NCBI RefSeq assembly: GCF_030254645.1
Contig: NZ_CP116346.1
Span: 4,939,001-5,003,000 of the forward strand
Direction of reading: 5' to 3'
DNA: 64,000 nucleotides
Source: Paucibacter sediminis
GTDB taxonomy: Bacteria > Pseudomonadota > Gammaproteobacteria > Burkholderiales > Burkholderiaceae_C
Part shown: piece by piece, positions 63,866 to 64,000 of the stretch
How positions within the stretch are numbered: the stretch's first letter is position 1
Layout of the letters: the number at the start of each line of letters is the position of its first letter
Notes under the pieces: model-generated
The model's database searches: none
The model's input: only the letters and a program-made list of their open reading frames with translations
What the model was told of the DNA's origin: nothing
Translations under genes and position numbers: made by a program

Positions 63866-64000
63866 GCGGCGAATGGCGGATTTCAGCGCCCGGCCCGGGC
63901 ACCGCTGCGACCGGAGCCGGTTTTCTGGGTGCCAGTTGGGCGCACCGGGCGCCCTGCGCACGCGCGCGGCTCAGCGGCCCACTGAGGCCGCGCCCTTGTT

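Noticed and set aside
63971-64000. Possible C-terminal tail of another minus-strand gene at the right edge
   Set aside because: Only nine codons before a TGA are visible; any random frame could give this.

Overview
The window is GC-rich (about 68-70% by eye), gene-dense DNA from the chromosome of a betaproteobacterium. The order gmk-rpoZ-spoT, the hemC-hemD-hemX-hemY cluster, a PEP-CTERM protein, argH next to a LytTR two-component pair, and the protein sequences overall point to Burkholderiales, most likely the Roseateles/Pelomonas/Rubrivivax-like group. The genus is an inference. I see no prophage, insertion sequence, integrase or CRISPR array. Essentially every gap over 100 bp is a promoter region or holds tRNA genes.

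Layout. 1-5.1 kb: chemotaxis adaptation genes cheR-cheD-cheB between a partial diguanylate cyclase and an EAL-CBS-GGDEF protein. 5.1-17.1 kb: a SnoaL-like gene with a possible frameshift and its divergent LysR regulator; then, on the minus strand, a Ser/Thr kinase and PP2C phosphatase, rph, rdgB and hemW; then yicC, gmk, rpoZ and spoT, greB, and a family III CoA-transferase. 17.1-17.4 kb: two identical tRNA-Arg(ACG) genes with promoter and terminators. 17.5-24.5 kb: hemCDXY and divergent ppc. 24.6-26.8 kb: a response regulator-TPR protein overlapping a minimal histidine kinase. 26.9-34.1 kb: the most unusual region, an apparent operon of an ECF sigma factor, a TPR Ser/Thr kinase, a PEP-CTERM protein and three tandem secreted proteins with a DNRLRE-like domain, a collagen-like Gly-X-Y stretch and a Cys-containing tail.

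34.2-41.2 kb: a two-gene ABC importer without binding protein, the LytTR/LytS pair, argH and a hemerythrin. 41.4-47.4 kb: a chemoreceptor-hemerythrin operon, dinB, a TPR sensor kinase and a DUF454 membrane protein. 47.5-56.6 kb: a LysR regulator with an lldD-like oxidase, a CHASE4-like-GGDEF diguanylate cyclase, a CoA-transferase, an L,D-transpeptidase-like lipoprotein with an exported M20 peptidase, and two small unknown genes. 56.7-63.8 kb: dcd, a Crp/Fnr regulator, and an RND efflux operon (adaptor, pump) with a peptide-type solute-binding protein appended.

Three signals cut across genes. (1) The 11-mer GTCAGGTCTTG (either strand) occurs five times, always inside coding sequence, and three copies spell Gly-Gln-Val-Leu with codons unusual here. 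(2) Many genes carry a TAnnnT -10-like hexamer with a GC-rich discriminator only 6-13 nt before the start codon, suggesting leaderless or very short-leader mRNAs. (3) Three convergent gene pairs share one CTAG/CTAA tetramer as both stop codons. Coordinates and motifs were read by eye; no homology search, fold prediction or statistics were run.
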